A program made the position numbers and the translations under genes. A stretch of 64,000 nt of DNA, from positions 558,001 through 622,000 of the forward strand of contig NZ_JBDZDV010000001.1 in the NCBI RefSeq assembly GCF_040544485.1, read 5' to 3'. The stretch comes from Lacicoccus halitifaciens (lineage in GTDB: Bacteria; Bacillota; Bacilli; Staphylococcales; Salinicoccaceae). Positions 41,879 to 50,875 of the stretch are shown one piece after another (position 1 is the first letter of the stretch; the number at the start of each line of letters is the position of its first letter). The notes under the pieces are model-generated. The model saw only the letters and a program-made list of their open reading frames with translations. It did not search any database and was not told the DNA's origin.

Positions 41879-43416
41879 TACGCTTCCACCTTTTCTTCAT
41901 TAAGCACTTCCACAAATTCACCCATCAGGGAATAATTCTTCGTTTCAGTGATTTTTACTTTAACTATTTTTCCGATGACTTCATCACCGGGTGCCGTGAA
42001 ATTCACGAGCTTGCTCTTGTCCGTATAACCTGCATAAATGTCATCACGCTTCTTGCTGGTGCCTTCGCACAGCACATTCACGTACTCACCCTGATACTTG
42101 CTGAGGGCATCGCGCGTATAATGCGTGACCAGGCGGTTCAGACGCTGGAGGCGGTCCTTCTTGTCCTGATCGCTCACATTATCCTCCATTTTGGCGGCAG
42201 GTGTGCCGTCCCTCGGGGAATAGATGTAAGTGTAGGCATGCTCGAAACCGACTTCCTCATACAGCGTCATCGTATCCAGGAACTGTTCTTCCGTTTCATT
42301 CGGATAGCCGACGATGATGTCCGTCGTGAGTGCCACATCCGGCATCTTATCCCTGATTTTGCCTACGAGTTCAAGGTATTCCTCGCGGGTGTATTTCCGG
42401 CCCATGATCTTCAGAACATCATTATTGCCCGACTGGACCGGCAGATGGATATGCGGCATCAGGTTCTTGCCTGTGGCGAGCACTTCGATCAGATTGTCCG
42501 TGAAATCCCACGGATGGCTCGTCGTGAAGCGCACGCGCGGTATATCCGTCCCGGACACATCACGCATCAGATCGCCGAGGTCATAACTGTAATCCAGTTT
42601 CAGGTCCTTGCCGTAGGAGTTGACGTTCTGCCCGAGCAGGGTGATCTCCTGGTAGCCTCTTGCTGCAAGATCCCTCACTTCCTCGAGTATGTCTTCCGGC
42701 ATACGTGAGCGTTCCTTGCCGCGTGTGAAGGGTACGATGCAGTATGTACAGAATTTATCGCAGCCGTACATGATGTTCACCCATGCCTTCGTGCCGCCTT
42801 CGCGCACTTTCGGCAGATTCTCGATGACATCGCCTTCCTTCGACCATACTTCAATCACTTTCTCCTTGGACATGTAGGCTTCATCCAGTATATTCGGCAG
42901 ACGGTGGATATTATGTGTACCGAAGATGATATCCACGTTCTGATATGATTTCATGATTTTATTGACGACGGACTCTTCCTGCGCCATGCATCCGCACACC
43001 CCGATCAAAACTTCCGGGTTGTTCTGTTTGACGTGCTTCAGATTGCCGATCTCACCGAACACCTTATTTTCGGCATTTTCCCTGATCGCGCATGTATTCA
43101 GTAAAATCAGATCCGCATCGTCTGTCGTATCTGTATGTTCGTAGCCGAGTGCTGCAAGGATGCCGGCGATGACTTCGGTGTCATGCACGTTCATCTGGCA
43201 GCCGTAGGTGCGGATAAAGAACTTGCGCCCTTTGCCGAGTCCCTTGAAGCGCTCATCGATCTTGAAATCTGAATGATATTCGACTTCAGTCTTGCCGCGC
43301 CTTCTGGCATCCCTGAGGTTCGGCGGCTGGTAGACATGCTGGAAGTATTGGCTGTAATCTTTCTCTTCTTTTTTACGGGTGACTTTTGAAGCATCCAGTC
43401 TCTGTTCTTCATTCAT
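41878..43416 (-). CDS. miaB: MiaB, tRNA methylthiotransferase
   Basis: A 512-residue radical-SAM enzyme that adds the methylthio group to isopentenyladenosine 37. The N-terminal cluster cysteines are in RTYGCQMNVHD, LNTCAIRENAE and GVCGCMAQEE. The radical SAM motif is CDKFCTYCIVPFTRG, and a TRAM domain closes the protein (KLVNFTAPGDEVIGKIVKVK). An N-terminal extension of about 65 residues matches the Bacillus form. Confidence 0.97.
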   Translation of the reverse strand: MNEEQRLDASKVTRKKEEKDYSQYFQHVYQPPNLRDARRRGKTEVEYHSDFKIDERFKGLGKGRKFFIRTYGCQMNVHDTEVIAGILAALGYEHTDTTDDADLILLNTCAIRENAENKVFGEIGNLKHVKQNNPEVLIGVCGCMAQEESVVNKIMKSYQNVDIIFGTHNIHRLPNILDEAYMSKEKVIEVWSKEGDVIENLPKVREGGTKAWVNIMYGCDKFCTYCIVPFTRGKERSRMPEDILEEVRDLAARGYQEITLLGQNVNSYGKDLKLDYSYDLGDLMRDVSGTDIPRVRFTTSHPWDFTDNLIEVLATGKNLMPHIHLPVQSGNNDVLKIMGRKYTREEYLELVGKIRDKMPDVALTTDIIVGYPNETEEQFLDTMTLYEEVGFEHAYTYIYSPRDGTPAAKMEDNVSDQDKKDRLQRLNRLVTHYTRDALSKYQGEYVNVLCEGTSKKRDDIYAGYTDKSKLVNFTAPGDEVIGKIVKVKITETKNYSLMGEFVEVLNEEKVEA

Positions 43417-43533
43417 ATTAAAACCCCATTTACTCCATTGAAATATCTTTATTCAGTATATAGGTTTTCGTGAATAATTTAAAGTCAATTTAATTTTTCT
43501 TGAAGTCCCGGACATGTAAATTCAAATAAAAGA

Positions 43534-43556
43534 CACACCGCAGTATTTGCGGTGTG
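43534..43556 (-). terminator. Terminator of the yfiBC-like ABC operon
   Basis: CACACCGCA pairs with TGCGGTGTG around GTATT. TTTTATTTG follows on the minus strand, 22 bp past the stop. Confidence 0.88.
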
Positions 43557-43578
43557 CCTTAAAGTGTGATTCACACAA

Positions 43579-45399
43579 TCATTTCGCATTGATCATTTCA
43601 TGGTAGCGGCCCTTCTTCTCAAGCAGTTCCTCTTCCGTACCCGATTCGAGCATCCGTCCATCCTCAAGGACGAATATCCGATCGACGGCCTTGATGGTGT
43701 TCAGCCGGTGGGCGATGATGATGCTCGTCCGGCCTTTCATCAGATGTTCGAGCGCTTCCTGGATTTTCAGTTCCGTCACGGTGTCTATACTTGAAGTCGC
43801 TTCATCCAGCAGCAGTATCGCAGGGTCGGTGACGAGTGCCCGGGCGATCGATATGAGCTGCTTCTGCCCCTGGGAAATAAAGCCCTCATCCAGCTCGAGC
43901 ACCGTGTCATAACCGTCCTCAAGCTGCACGATGAAATCGTGCGCGTTGGCGAGCTTCGCTGCCTCCTCGACTTCCTCATCCGTCGCATCCAGCCTGCCGT
44001 AGCGGATGTTCTCCCTGATCGTCGCTTCGAACAGGTAAGGGTCCTGCAGGACGAAAGCCGTCTGCGAGCGGACGGTATGGCGTTTGTAATCCGTAAGGTT
44101 GATGCCGTCGATCAGTATCTCGCCGCCGTCCACTTCATAGAACCGTGCGAGCAGCTGCATCACCGTCGTCTTGCCCGCCCCCGTCGCCCCGATCAGCGCG
44201 ACGGATTCGCCGGCGTCTATCGTGAACGACAGATCCTGGATCGTATGTTCATACTGTTCCTTATCATAGGAGAAATAGACATTTTTGAAGTCGATATACC
44301 CTTCGATTTTTCTATCTTCTATCGTGCCGTCATCGGTTTCGGCTTCGGTGTCGATGATGGTGAACACCCGCTCTGCACCGGCGATTGCTGACAACACCTG
44401 GTTGAACTGGTTGGAAAGATCGGCAAGCGGGCGCGTGAACTGCCTCGCGAACTCGGCGAAGATGACGATCGTCCCGATGGTGATCAGCCCGTCGGTATAG
44501 AGGGCCATCAGCCCGCCCGCTCCTGCGACAATCGCAAAGCTGATATTGTTCAGCATGTTCATGATCTTCGGGATGAACCCAGCATACAGGAGGGCCCAGA
44601 AAGTGACATGGCGGAGGTTAGCTGCCCGCTCCTCGAAATCGTTGATGGTCCGCTCCTCCTGGGAGAACACCTTCACGATCTCCTGTCCGGAGATGACCTC
44701 CTCGATATAGCCGTTCAGCTCACCCGTGCGCCGCTGCCTCTTCTTATACAATGGGCCGGTCCGCCTTGTGACGAACGCCACACCGAATATGAGGAGCGGC
44801 ACGATCGTCATCGTGAGCAGCGTCAAAAGCGGACTTAAGTAGATCATGACTGATACCGTGGCAAGCAGTGTGACGATGCTCGTCGTGAACTGGATGAATG
44901 AGGAGTTCATCGTCTGTGACAGCGTCTCGATATCATTGGTCATGCGGCTCATCAGTTCGCCATGCTGCCTTTTATCGAAGAAGCGCACCGACAGCTGCTG
45001 CATATGTGAAAACAGCCGCACCCGTAGGTTGTAGATCGTCCTCTGGGCAAGCCCCACCATAAGGAAGGATGCCAGATACTGGGTGCCGGCGGATGCCACA
45101 TAGACGATAAATATGAACAATAAAAGGCTGATCAGCCCGTCGAATTGCTGCACGACAAGGTAATTGTCCACCGTGTAGCCGATCATGAACGGGCCGACGA
45201 TGGTGAGGAGGCTCGTGATCATGACGGTGAAGATGATGAAGTATAAAAGCTTCCGCTCGCCCCGCATGAACTGCCACAGCCGCACCAGTGTGCCCCAGAA
45301 GTCGCTGGCACGCTGATCCTCTTTCTTTTTGCCGCGGCCGATCTCCTCTTTCTCCAGGACAGGTTCATAGCCGAACGGCCTTTTTATTTTATCAATCAT
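43579..45399 (-). CDS. ABC exporter half-transporter, YfiC-like
   Basis: A 606-residue membrane-ATPase fusion. Walker A is GATGAGKTT, Walker B is LLLDEATSSID with the catalytic glutamate, and the H-loop is IIAHRLNTI. The signature is atypical (FISQGQKQLIS). I start at ATG 45399, nine bases after AAGGGGG; it overlaps the partner by 8 nt. Together with the gene at 45392 it forms a heterodimeric exporter of the YfiBC/YknUV kind. The cargo is unknown. Confidence 0.91.
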   Translation of the reverse strand: MIDKIKRPFGYEPVLEKEEIGRGKKKEDQRASDFWGTLVRLWQFMRGERKLLYFIIFTVMITSLLTIVGPFMIGYTVDNYLVVQQFDGLISLLLFIFIVYVASAGTQYLASFLMVGLAQRTIYNLRVRLFSHMQQLSVRFFDKRQHGELMSRMTNDIETLSQTMNSSFIQFTTSIVTLLATVSVMIYLSPLLTLLTMTIVPLLIFGVAFVTRRTGPLYKKRQRRTGELNGYIEEVISGQEIVKVFSQEERTINDFEERAANLRHVTFWALLYAGFIPKIMNMLNNISFAIVAGAGGLMALYTDGLITIGTIVIFAEFARQFTRPLADLSNQFNQVLSAIAGAERVFTIIDTEAETDDGTIEDRKIEGYIDFKNVYFSYDKEQYEHTIQDLSFTIDAGESVALIGATGAGKTTVMQLLARFYEVDGGEILIDGINLTDYKRHTVRSQTAFVLQDPYLFEATIRENIRYGRLDATDEEVEEAAKLANAHDFIVQLEDGYDTVLELDEGFISQGQKQLISIARALVTDPAILLLDEATSSIDTVTELKIQEALEHLMKGRTSIIIAHRLNTIKAVDRIFVLEDGRMLESGTEEELLEKKGRYHEMINAK

Positions 45400-47113
45400 C
45401 CAGATGACCCCCTTCATGTTGGGATGCGTTGATCCTGCGGTACAGCTCCGACTTTTCGAGGAGTTCATCATGGGAGCCGATGGCGCTGATCCTGCCGTCA
45501 TCAAGCAGTATGACCCGGTCTGCCGTCTTCGCCGTCACAATTTTCTGGGTGATGACGATGCGTGTCGCTTCCTCGCCGTCCAAAGCCGACCACAGTGCGG
45601 ATTCTGTCTTGATGTCGAGTGCCGAGGTGCTGTCATCGAGGATGAGGATCGACGGCCGCCTGACCAGTGCGCGTGCAATCGACAGGCGCTGCTTCTGGCC
45701 GCCGGACAATGTCACGCCGCGCTGTCCCACGATTGTCTTATACTCATGGTCGAACGCTTTTATGTTTTCATGGATTTGCGCTTTTTCGGTGGATGAGACG
45801 ATATCCGTATGCAGTGCCTCCTCATCCCCCCACAACAGGTTTTCATAGATGGAGCCGGAGAACAGGATCGCGGACTGCGGCACGTAACCGATCGTCTGCC
45901 TGAGGTCCTCTTCATTCCAGTCCTTGACATCGATGCCGTTGACGAGCACCCGCCCTTCGATGACATCATACATCCTCGGGATCAGGCTGATCAGGGTGCT
46001 CTTGCCGGAACCGGTACCGCCCATGATGACGAGCTTCTCATTTTCCGCCACTTCAAAGGAGATATCCTTCAATACGTAGCGTGTGGTCCCTGGATATTTG
46101 AACGAGACATTTTCAAATTTGACCGAGCCCGCCTTCGCCTCCTTGTTGATGATGTCGTTATTGTTATCGACGATCGGAGCATCTAGCACGGCATTCATCC
46201 GCTCACTGCTCGCCTTCGAGCGGGAGTAGGCGATGATGATGAATGCAAACATTGAGAATCCGCCCTGCATCCGGAGGCCGTAGTTGATGACGGCCACGAC
46301 TTCACCGATCTGGACATTCCCCGTCTGGAGCAGATCGGACGATGCCCATATGACGAGCAGCAGGCTCGTGTTCATTATGATGAGGAGCACCGGCAGGATG
46401 GACTCCATCAGGCGGAGTCCCCCTACGGTGTCGTTTTTGAGGTTCCTTGCGACACTGAAGAATTTATTGTTTTCAAATTCCGCACGGTCGTTTGCTTTTA
46501 TGAGCCTTACCGCCTCAAGGTTCTGCTGTATGAAGCGGTTCAGCTTATCGAGCCGCTTCTGGACACGCAGGAATATCGCCGCCCCTTTTTTTGCCACTAT
46601 GTAGAGGAAGATCAGCAGGAACGGCGTCAGCACCGACAGGTAGAATCCGAGTGTCGGGTTGACGACGAATGACATGATGAGGGACCCCACCACAAGCAGC
46701 GGCGCCCTCAGGACGATTCTGAGCGACATGTAAAGCAGCATCTCCGTCTGGAGCACATCCTGCGTCAGCCGCGTGATCAGGCTCGATGTCGGGAACTTGG
46801 ACAACGTCGAGAGCGTGAAGTTCTGTATCCTTTTGAAAAGTGCCGTCCTGAGGTCATAGCTGAAGTTCGTCGCGACGAAACTTGCAAAATATGAGTTGAT
46901 GATGCCGGCGGCAAATGATACAAGGCTGAGCCCAAGCATGACACCGAGGTAGATCCATACGACATCGATTTCGCCTGCGACGATGCCGTCATCGATCACC
47001 TTCGAGATGAAGAATGGCTGGAGCAGTTCCACCGTGAGCTCCGTCAGCATACACAACAGGGCAATCACCATGAACCATTTATATTTAAGGGAAAACTTGA
47101 AGATTTTTAACAC
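45392..47113 (-). CDS. ABC exporter half-transporter, YfiB-like (degenerate ATP site)
   Basis: A 573-residue half transporter. Walker A is GGTGSGKSTLI and the signature is canonical (LSGGQKQRLS), but Walker B ends in LILDDSTSALD (aspartate for glutamate) and the H-loop histidine is replaced (IVITQKIV). Both changes mark it as the non-hydrolysing side of a heterodimer with YfiC. It starts the two-gene operon; upstream 47114-47203 is an AT-rich spacer. Confidence 0.91.
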   Translation of the reverse strand: MLKIFKFSLKYKWFMVIALLCMLTELTVELLQPFFISKVIDDGIVAGEIDVVWIYLGVMLGLSLVSFAAGIINSYFASFVATNFSYDLRTALFKRIQNFTLSTLSKFPTSSLITRLTQDVLQTEMLLYMSLRIVLRAPLLVVGSLIMSFVVNPTLGFYLSVLTPFLLIFLYIVAKKGAAIFLRVQKRLDKLNRFIQQNLEAVRLIKANDRAEFENNKFFSVARNLKNDTVGGLRLMESILPVLLIIMNTSLLLVIWASSDLLQTGNVQIGEVVAVINYGLRMQGGFSMFAFIIIAYSRSKASSERMNAVLDAPIVDNNNDIINKEAKAGSVKFENVSFKYPGTTRYVLKDISFEVAENEKLVIMGGTGSGKSTLISLIPRMYDVIEGRVLVNGIDVKDWNEEDLRQTIGYVPQSAILFSGSIYENLLWGDEEALHTDIVSSTEKAQIHENIKAFDHEYKTIVGQRGVTLSGGQKQRLSIARALVRRPSILILDDSTSALDIKTESALWSALDGEEATRIVITQKIVTAKTADRVILLDDGRISAIGSHDELLEKSELYRRINASQHEGGHLDD

Positions 47114-47203
47114 GCGTCACACCACATTTCTTTCGGCTGCCGAAGTATTGTTTTCATTATGACACAATTTTAAAAAAATTAGTAGGATTTGCATATGAAT
47201 AAA

Positions 47204-47227
47204 ACCGGCTGATGATTGTCAGCCGGT
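47204..47227 (-). terminator. Terminator of the cysteine hydrolase gene
   Basis: ACCGGCTGA and TCAGCCGGT form the stem, which contains the stop codon of the gene. TTTTATTC follows on the minus strand. Confidence 0.85.
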
Positions 47228-47746
47228 CGTTTCGATAATCTCGACGTTCATATTCGACAAGAGCTCGATCGCCTTGTCATGGAGCTCATCACTTGTGCTC
47301 GCGACGAGATTTTTATTCAGTATGATGTCCGCCTGCGGGAAGACATTCTGTATCACCATGATATTGGCGACGATGCATATATTCGTCTCGGCTCCGATGA
47401 ATTCGATCGGCCGGTTGTTCTCGACATCATCCCCGTACTTTTCCTTGAGGCTCATCGCCTCCTCCGGCGGGATGCCGTAAAACGTCTTCGTGTATTCGTC
47501 CCCATGGGTCTCAAGCAGCTCGCGGAACTGGGGATAGAGTTCCTCATCGAAGCGGATGCTTTCGGTCGAGCGCTTCTCATGCTCGAAGTCCGGATACAGG
47601 TTCCGTGTGTAGATGACCGGTTCCCCTTCGTCAATCGCCCTTCTGATCCTCGCCTCGATGCCGTCCTTCACCTTCTCGGTCCATTGGGCATAGCCCGAAC
47701 CCCTCTCATCAAATATATCATTCTGCAGATCGATTGCTACAAGCAT
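47219..47746 (-). CDS. Isochorismatase-family cysteine hydrolase
   Basis: A 175-residue alpha/beta cysteine hydrolase. The catalytic aspartate is in MLVAIDLQNDIFDERG, the lysine probably in DEYTKTFYGIP, and the nucleophile cysteine in GAETNICIVANIMVIQ. Relatives hydrolyse nicotinamide, isochorismate or ureido compounds; the C-terminal half resembles YwoC/PncA-like proteins of bacilli but the substrate cannot be read. I start at ATG 47746, nine bases past GGGAGGTG; the GTG at 47758 overlaps that site. It is monocistronic. Confidence 0.88.
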   Translation of the reverse strand: MLVAIDLQNDIFDERGSGYAQWTEKVKDGIEARIRRAIDEGEPVIYTRNLYPDFEHEKRSTESIRFDEELYPQFRELLETHGDEYTKTFYGIPPEEAMSLKEKYGDDVENNRPIEFIGAETNICIVANIMVIQNVFPQADIILNKNLVASTSDELHDKAIELLSNMNVEIIETTG

Positions 47747-48067
47747 CGCTTGCTGCACCTCCCGTGGTTATTACTGCTTATAAATTGATTTAACTACTAT
47801 TATAATCCCTTGGGCGCATTCATTTAAACATGTTGCGGTGGGAAGGATGACGGTGAATTCGGTATGTATCGGGGATCTCCCTGCTACTTACTCGTTTCTA
47901 AGAACCAAAATACGAGCATACCTCCAATTTTCATCGACTTGCTCGTCTCCAGAGGCCAATATCCGAGCATATCTTCGATTCTCGGCGACTTGCTCGTTTT
48001 CAAGGGATGAAATACGAGCATACTTCCAATTCTCACCGACTTGCTCGTTTCCCTTCTCTTGGCTTCC
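47747..48067. other. Intergenic region dominated by a 51-bp tandem repeat
   Basis: A gap of about 320 bp between the cysteine hydrolase and the NERD gene. The left third is featureless AT-rich spacer; the right part is the repeat tract listed separately. No open frame with a ribosome site is evident. Confidence 0.6.
47880..48060. repeat. 51-bp imperfect tandem repeat with internal inverted repeats
   Basis: CGAGCATA recurs at 47913, 47964 and 48015, exactly 51 bp apart, each followed by a variant of CTTCCAATTCTC, then CGACTTGCTCGT and a variable stretch. About three and a half units are present. Within each unit TGCTCGT and ACGAGCA can pair into a stem with a 16-nt loop. Units differ at several positions, so the tract is not recent. 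No spacer-repeat alternation is seen, so it is not a CRISPR. Confidence 0.85.
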
Positions 48068-48969
48068 TCAGTATTTCAATATCCCTCCCTTCACATACTT
48101 CCTTATGTAGAAGTCACTGATTTGTCCACCGGAAAACTTCTGGATTGATACAGGATTCAATGTCCAGGACCGGTTCAATATCTTCATCTCTTCAATTAAA
48201 CGCTGAGCAACTTCAAGAATGGGCATCGTCTCATCACAGATACCACAGCGGAACAAGTTCCGGTTCACCCGCACGAGCCGTTCGCCGCAAGCAGTGCAGA
48301 ACACGCCTTTTTTAAGCGCCCGGAAATCCACCGTCGTATCGCCCTGGTACTTCAACACATTGACCCGCCGCGCTTCCAGCTTCCCAACGAGCCTGCTGTA
48401 ATCATGGTGGTTGACGGTCATCGCCTTCACCAGCTTCTTCTGCAGATTGCTCCTCACGATGATTTCATTGCTCGCGGGCAGGTTGAATACGTCTGGTCTT
48501 TATTGATGAAGACCAGCACATTGAACATCCTGATGCGGCCCTCTACACTGTCCAGCAGCTTCCCCATCATGCTGCGCTGCTTCACGACCTGGACCAGGGG
48601 ATCCGCAAACTCACCGCCATTGTCGAAAAACCACTGTGAATCCCTGTGATGCAAATCGAAGCTGTAGTTTTTTATTTCAAAAGTGTAGAGATAATCCTTT
48701 GCGATGACCACGTTGTCGATCTGCACATGAGCCGCCTCCGCCTCAGGCCGGGTCAGCAGCCGCGCATCGACCACCTCGGGATGAAAATTATAATCTTTCA
48801 AATGGACAATGTTCGTCCCGTGAATAAACCCCTCCAATATGCCGTCGAAAATCAGCTCCCCCTCATATCCCGCCTCAAGTTTCTGCAGCTCCTCCTTTTC
48901 AAAAGCCGATAATTCATAACGCTTATCCAAAATCTCAAGCTGCCGGTGCCGCCTCGTCTTCTCCCTCAA
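48068..48969 (-). pseudogene. NERD-domain (nuclease-related) protein with C-terminal zinc ribbon, frameshifted
   Basis: The start is TTG 48969, eight bases after AAAGGAGGG; in-frame ATGs upstream would bury that site. The first frame carries the NERD domain: a conserved start (GYEGELIFDGILEG), NIVHLKDYNF, VQIDNVVIAKDYLYTFEIKN and VLVFINKD, and stops at 48454. The rest continues in the -1 frame from FNLPASNEIIVRSN to a zinc ribbon (CTACGERLV...CGICDE) and ends at 48068. Adding one base near 48490 gives a 300-residue protein. The second frame opens at GTG 48457, overlapping the stop (GTGA), so a two-protein output is conceivable, but a deletion is simpler. NERD proteins are thought to act on DNA. 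Confidence 0.78.
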
Positions 48970-49135
48970 ATGAAACTCCCTCCTTTCCCCCATCGTAAAC
49001 CGCATGCAAATTGTTGTCATATCGCAACAATTCAATTTCTGTACTCATAAATCACCGGTTTTCCCAATTCTGCCTCAGAACATGACAGTTATCCGATTTC
49101 TGCGCCCCAAAATCCGAAATCTGTAAAATAAAAAA

Positions 49136-49163
49136 AGCCCCACCGGATTCAACCGGTGGAGCT
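49136..49163 (-). terminator. Terminator of the DHA2 exporter gene at 49173
   Basis: AGCCCCACCGG pairs with CCGGTGGAGCT (one mismatch) around ATTCAA. Seven T residues follow on the minus strand. Confidence 0.9.
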
Positions 49164-49172
49164 CCATATAAA

Positions 49173-50624
49173 TTATGCCTCTGCAACTTTCTCTTCAACC
49201 GCTTCGGTTTTCGCCGGGGATGGATCGATGCTGTTCCTCACGAACAGCGCACAGATCAATCCGAAGATGGAAATGCCGGTGATGAAGTAGAATGCGTATT
49301 TTACACCTGCTGCAATCATCTCAGGGGGTGCGCCGGCGGCGTTCCCCGCCATGAATGTATTCTGCCCGATCGTGAACACGGTGATTGCAACGGCCGTACC
49401 GACCGCACCTGCAACCTGGTTCAACGTGTTCATCGCAGCTGAACCGTCCGCATACACATCCCGCGTCAGCTGGTTCATCGCGTTCGTCTGTGCAGACATC
49501 GTCGTCATCGTAAGGCCGACGAACAGAATCATGAATGATACGACGATCTGCCATGCCGGAGTATCCGCAGCAAGCACCGTAAGGAAGCTGAAGTTCGCAA
49601 TGACGATCAGCACGAATCCCGTGATGATGAACTTCCTCGGTCCGACCTTATCGAATAAACCACCGACCACCGGGGAAAGTACGAAGTTCATGAAGTTGCC
49701 CGGCAGCATCAGAAGGCCTGCGGCCATTGCACTGAACAACAACGCGCCTTTCAAGTAAAGCGGCAGCAGTATCGCAGTGGACAGGATGATCAGGATGCTT
49801 AAGAACATGATCAGTGTCCCGAGCGAAAACATCGGGCGCTTGAAGACACGTAAGTCCACCATCGGCTGGTCCATCGACAGCTGCCTGCTTCCGAAGGCGA
49901 TCAATGAAATGATACCGATGACCAGCGGTATGAAAACGACCGGTGCAGTGATCGACTGCTCGGCCAATGTGCTCAGTGCGAACACAAGCCCGCCGAAACC
50001 TGCTGTGGACAGGACAATGGACGCAAGGTCGATTTTCGGCTTCGTGATTTCAGAAACGTTTGAAATGACGGTGAATGCATACAGAGTAATCAGGACATAG
50101 ACGACTGCGCTGAACCAGAATATCCATTCCCAGCTCATCGTGCTGATGATGATGCCTGAAAGTGTCGGACCGAGCGCCGGTGCTGTCGTGATGACGAGTC
50201 CCATGATGCCCATCACCATGCCCCGTTTATGGATCGGGAATATCAGCATGACGACACTCAGCATCACCGGAAGCAGTATGCCCGTTCCGACAGCCTGGAT
50301 GACACGCCCGAGCATGAGCATCGGGAAGTTTAGTGACATCGCTGCAAATAAAGCCCCGACCAGTGATATCGTAAGACCGCCGATGACCAGCTGCTTCGTC
50401 GTGAACCATTTCATCAGCAGCGCAGATACCGGCACGAGTATCGCGAGCGTGAGCAGGTACCCCGTCGTCAGCCACTGTGCTGTCGTGGCGCCGATTTCAA
50501 ATTGTGCCATAATTTCCGTCAGTGCCATATTCAGCGCCGTTTCTCCGAATAGACCTATAAATGCACCCAGCATTAAAACCAGCGCCATGGATTTCGGCGC
50601 TTTAACATGTACTTTAGAATCCAT
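49173..50624 (-). CDS. DHA2 family MFS multidrug exporter (MdrM/LmrB type)
   Basis: A 483-residue, 14-helix transporter. The start MALVLMLGAFIGLFGETALN and the paired stretch TTAQWLTTGYLLTLAILVPV are typical of MdrM/LmrB proteins. Antiporter motif C is GLVITTAPALGPTLSGIII. It is a different paralogue from the protein at 8931. The upstream 250 bp contain a promoter candidate and inverted repeats that could bind a regulator; no regulator gene is adjacent. Ribosome site GGAGCG precedes the start. Confidence 0.9.
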   Translation of the reverse strand: MDSKVHVKAPKSMALVLMLGAFIGLFGETALNMALTEIMAQFEIGATTAQWLTTGYLLTLAILVPVSALLMKWFTTKQLVIGGLTISLVGALFAAMSLNFPMLMLGRVIQAVGTGILLPVMLSVVMLIFPIHKRGMVMGIMGLVITTAPALGPTLSGIIISTMSWEWIFWFSAVVYVLITLYAFTVISNVSEITKPKIDLASIVLSTAGFGGLVFALSTLAEQSITAPVVFIPLVIGIISLIAFGSRQLSMDQPMVDLRVFKRPMFSLGTLIMFLSILIILSTAILLPLYLKGALLFSAMAAGLLMLPGNFMNFVLSPVVGGLFDKVGPRKFIITGFVLIVIANFSFLTVLAADTPAWQIVVSFMILFVGLTMTTMSAQTNAMNQLTRDVYADGSAAMNTLNQVAGAVGTAVAITVFTIGQNTFMAGNAAGAPPEMIAAGVKYAFYFITGISIFGLICALFVRNSIDPSPAKTEAVEEKVAEA

Positions 50625-50669
50625 AATCTTTTCGCTCCAATAAAATATTTTTGGCGTTCTAATTTGTAT

Positions 50670-50757
50670 ACTGTGAACAAAAATATCATTACAGCGATAA
50701 AATTACGGGAGTGTAAAACTTCCGTCCAGAAACCAACTATCTCAATATATCAGATAG
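50670..50757 (-). promoter_or_regulatory. Candidate promoter and operator of the DHA2 exporter
   Basis: On the minus strand TTTACA and TGTAAT with an 18-bp spacer lie 50 to 90 bp ahead of the gene. Upstream of it is an inverted repeat, CTATCT...AGATAG (50737-50757), of repressor-operator size. Recognised by eye only. Confidence 0.35.
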
Positions 50758-50844
50758 GATTTGAAAATTTCTAATGTTTTTTTTCACAAAACCACAATGT
50801 AAATGTTTTCATATGCCGTAAAAATCGATTTCAGGCATAAAAAA

Positions 50845-50864
50845 GCCCGGGTCTCTGCCCGGGC
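50845..50864 (-). terminator. Terminator of the korAB operon
   Basis: GCCCGGG pairs with CCCGGGC around TCTCTG. A T run follows on the minus strand, 12 bp past the korB stop. Confidence 0.88.
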
Positions 50865-50875
50865 GGTCATGAATC

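Noticed and set aside
47880..48060. CRISPR array
   Set aside because: Units are contiguous 51-bp near copies with no unique spacers, and no cas genes are present.
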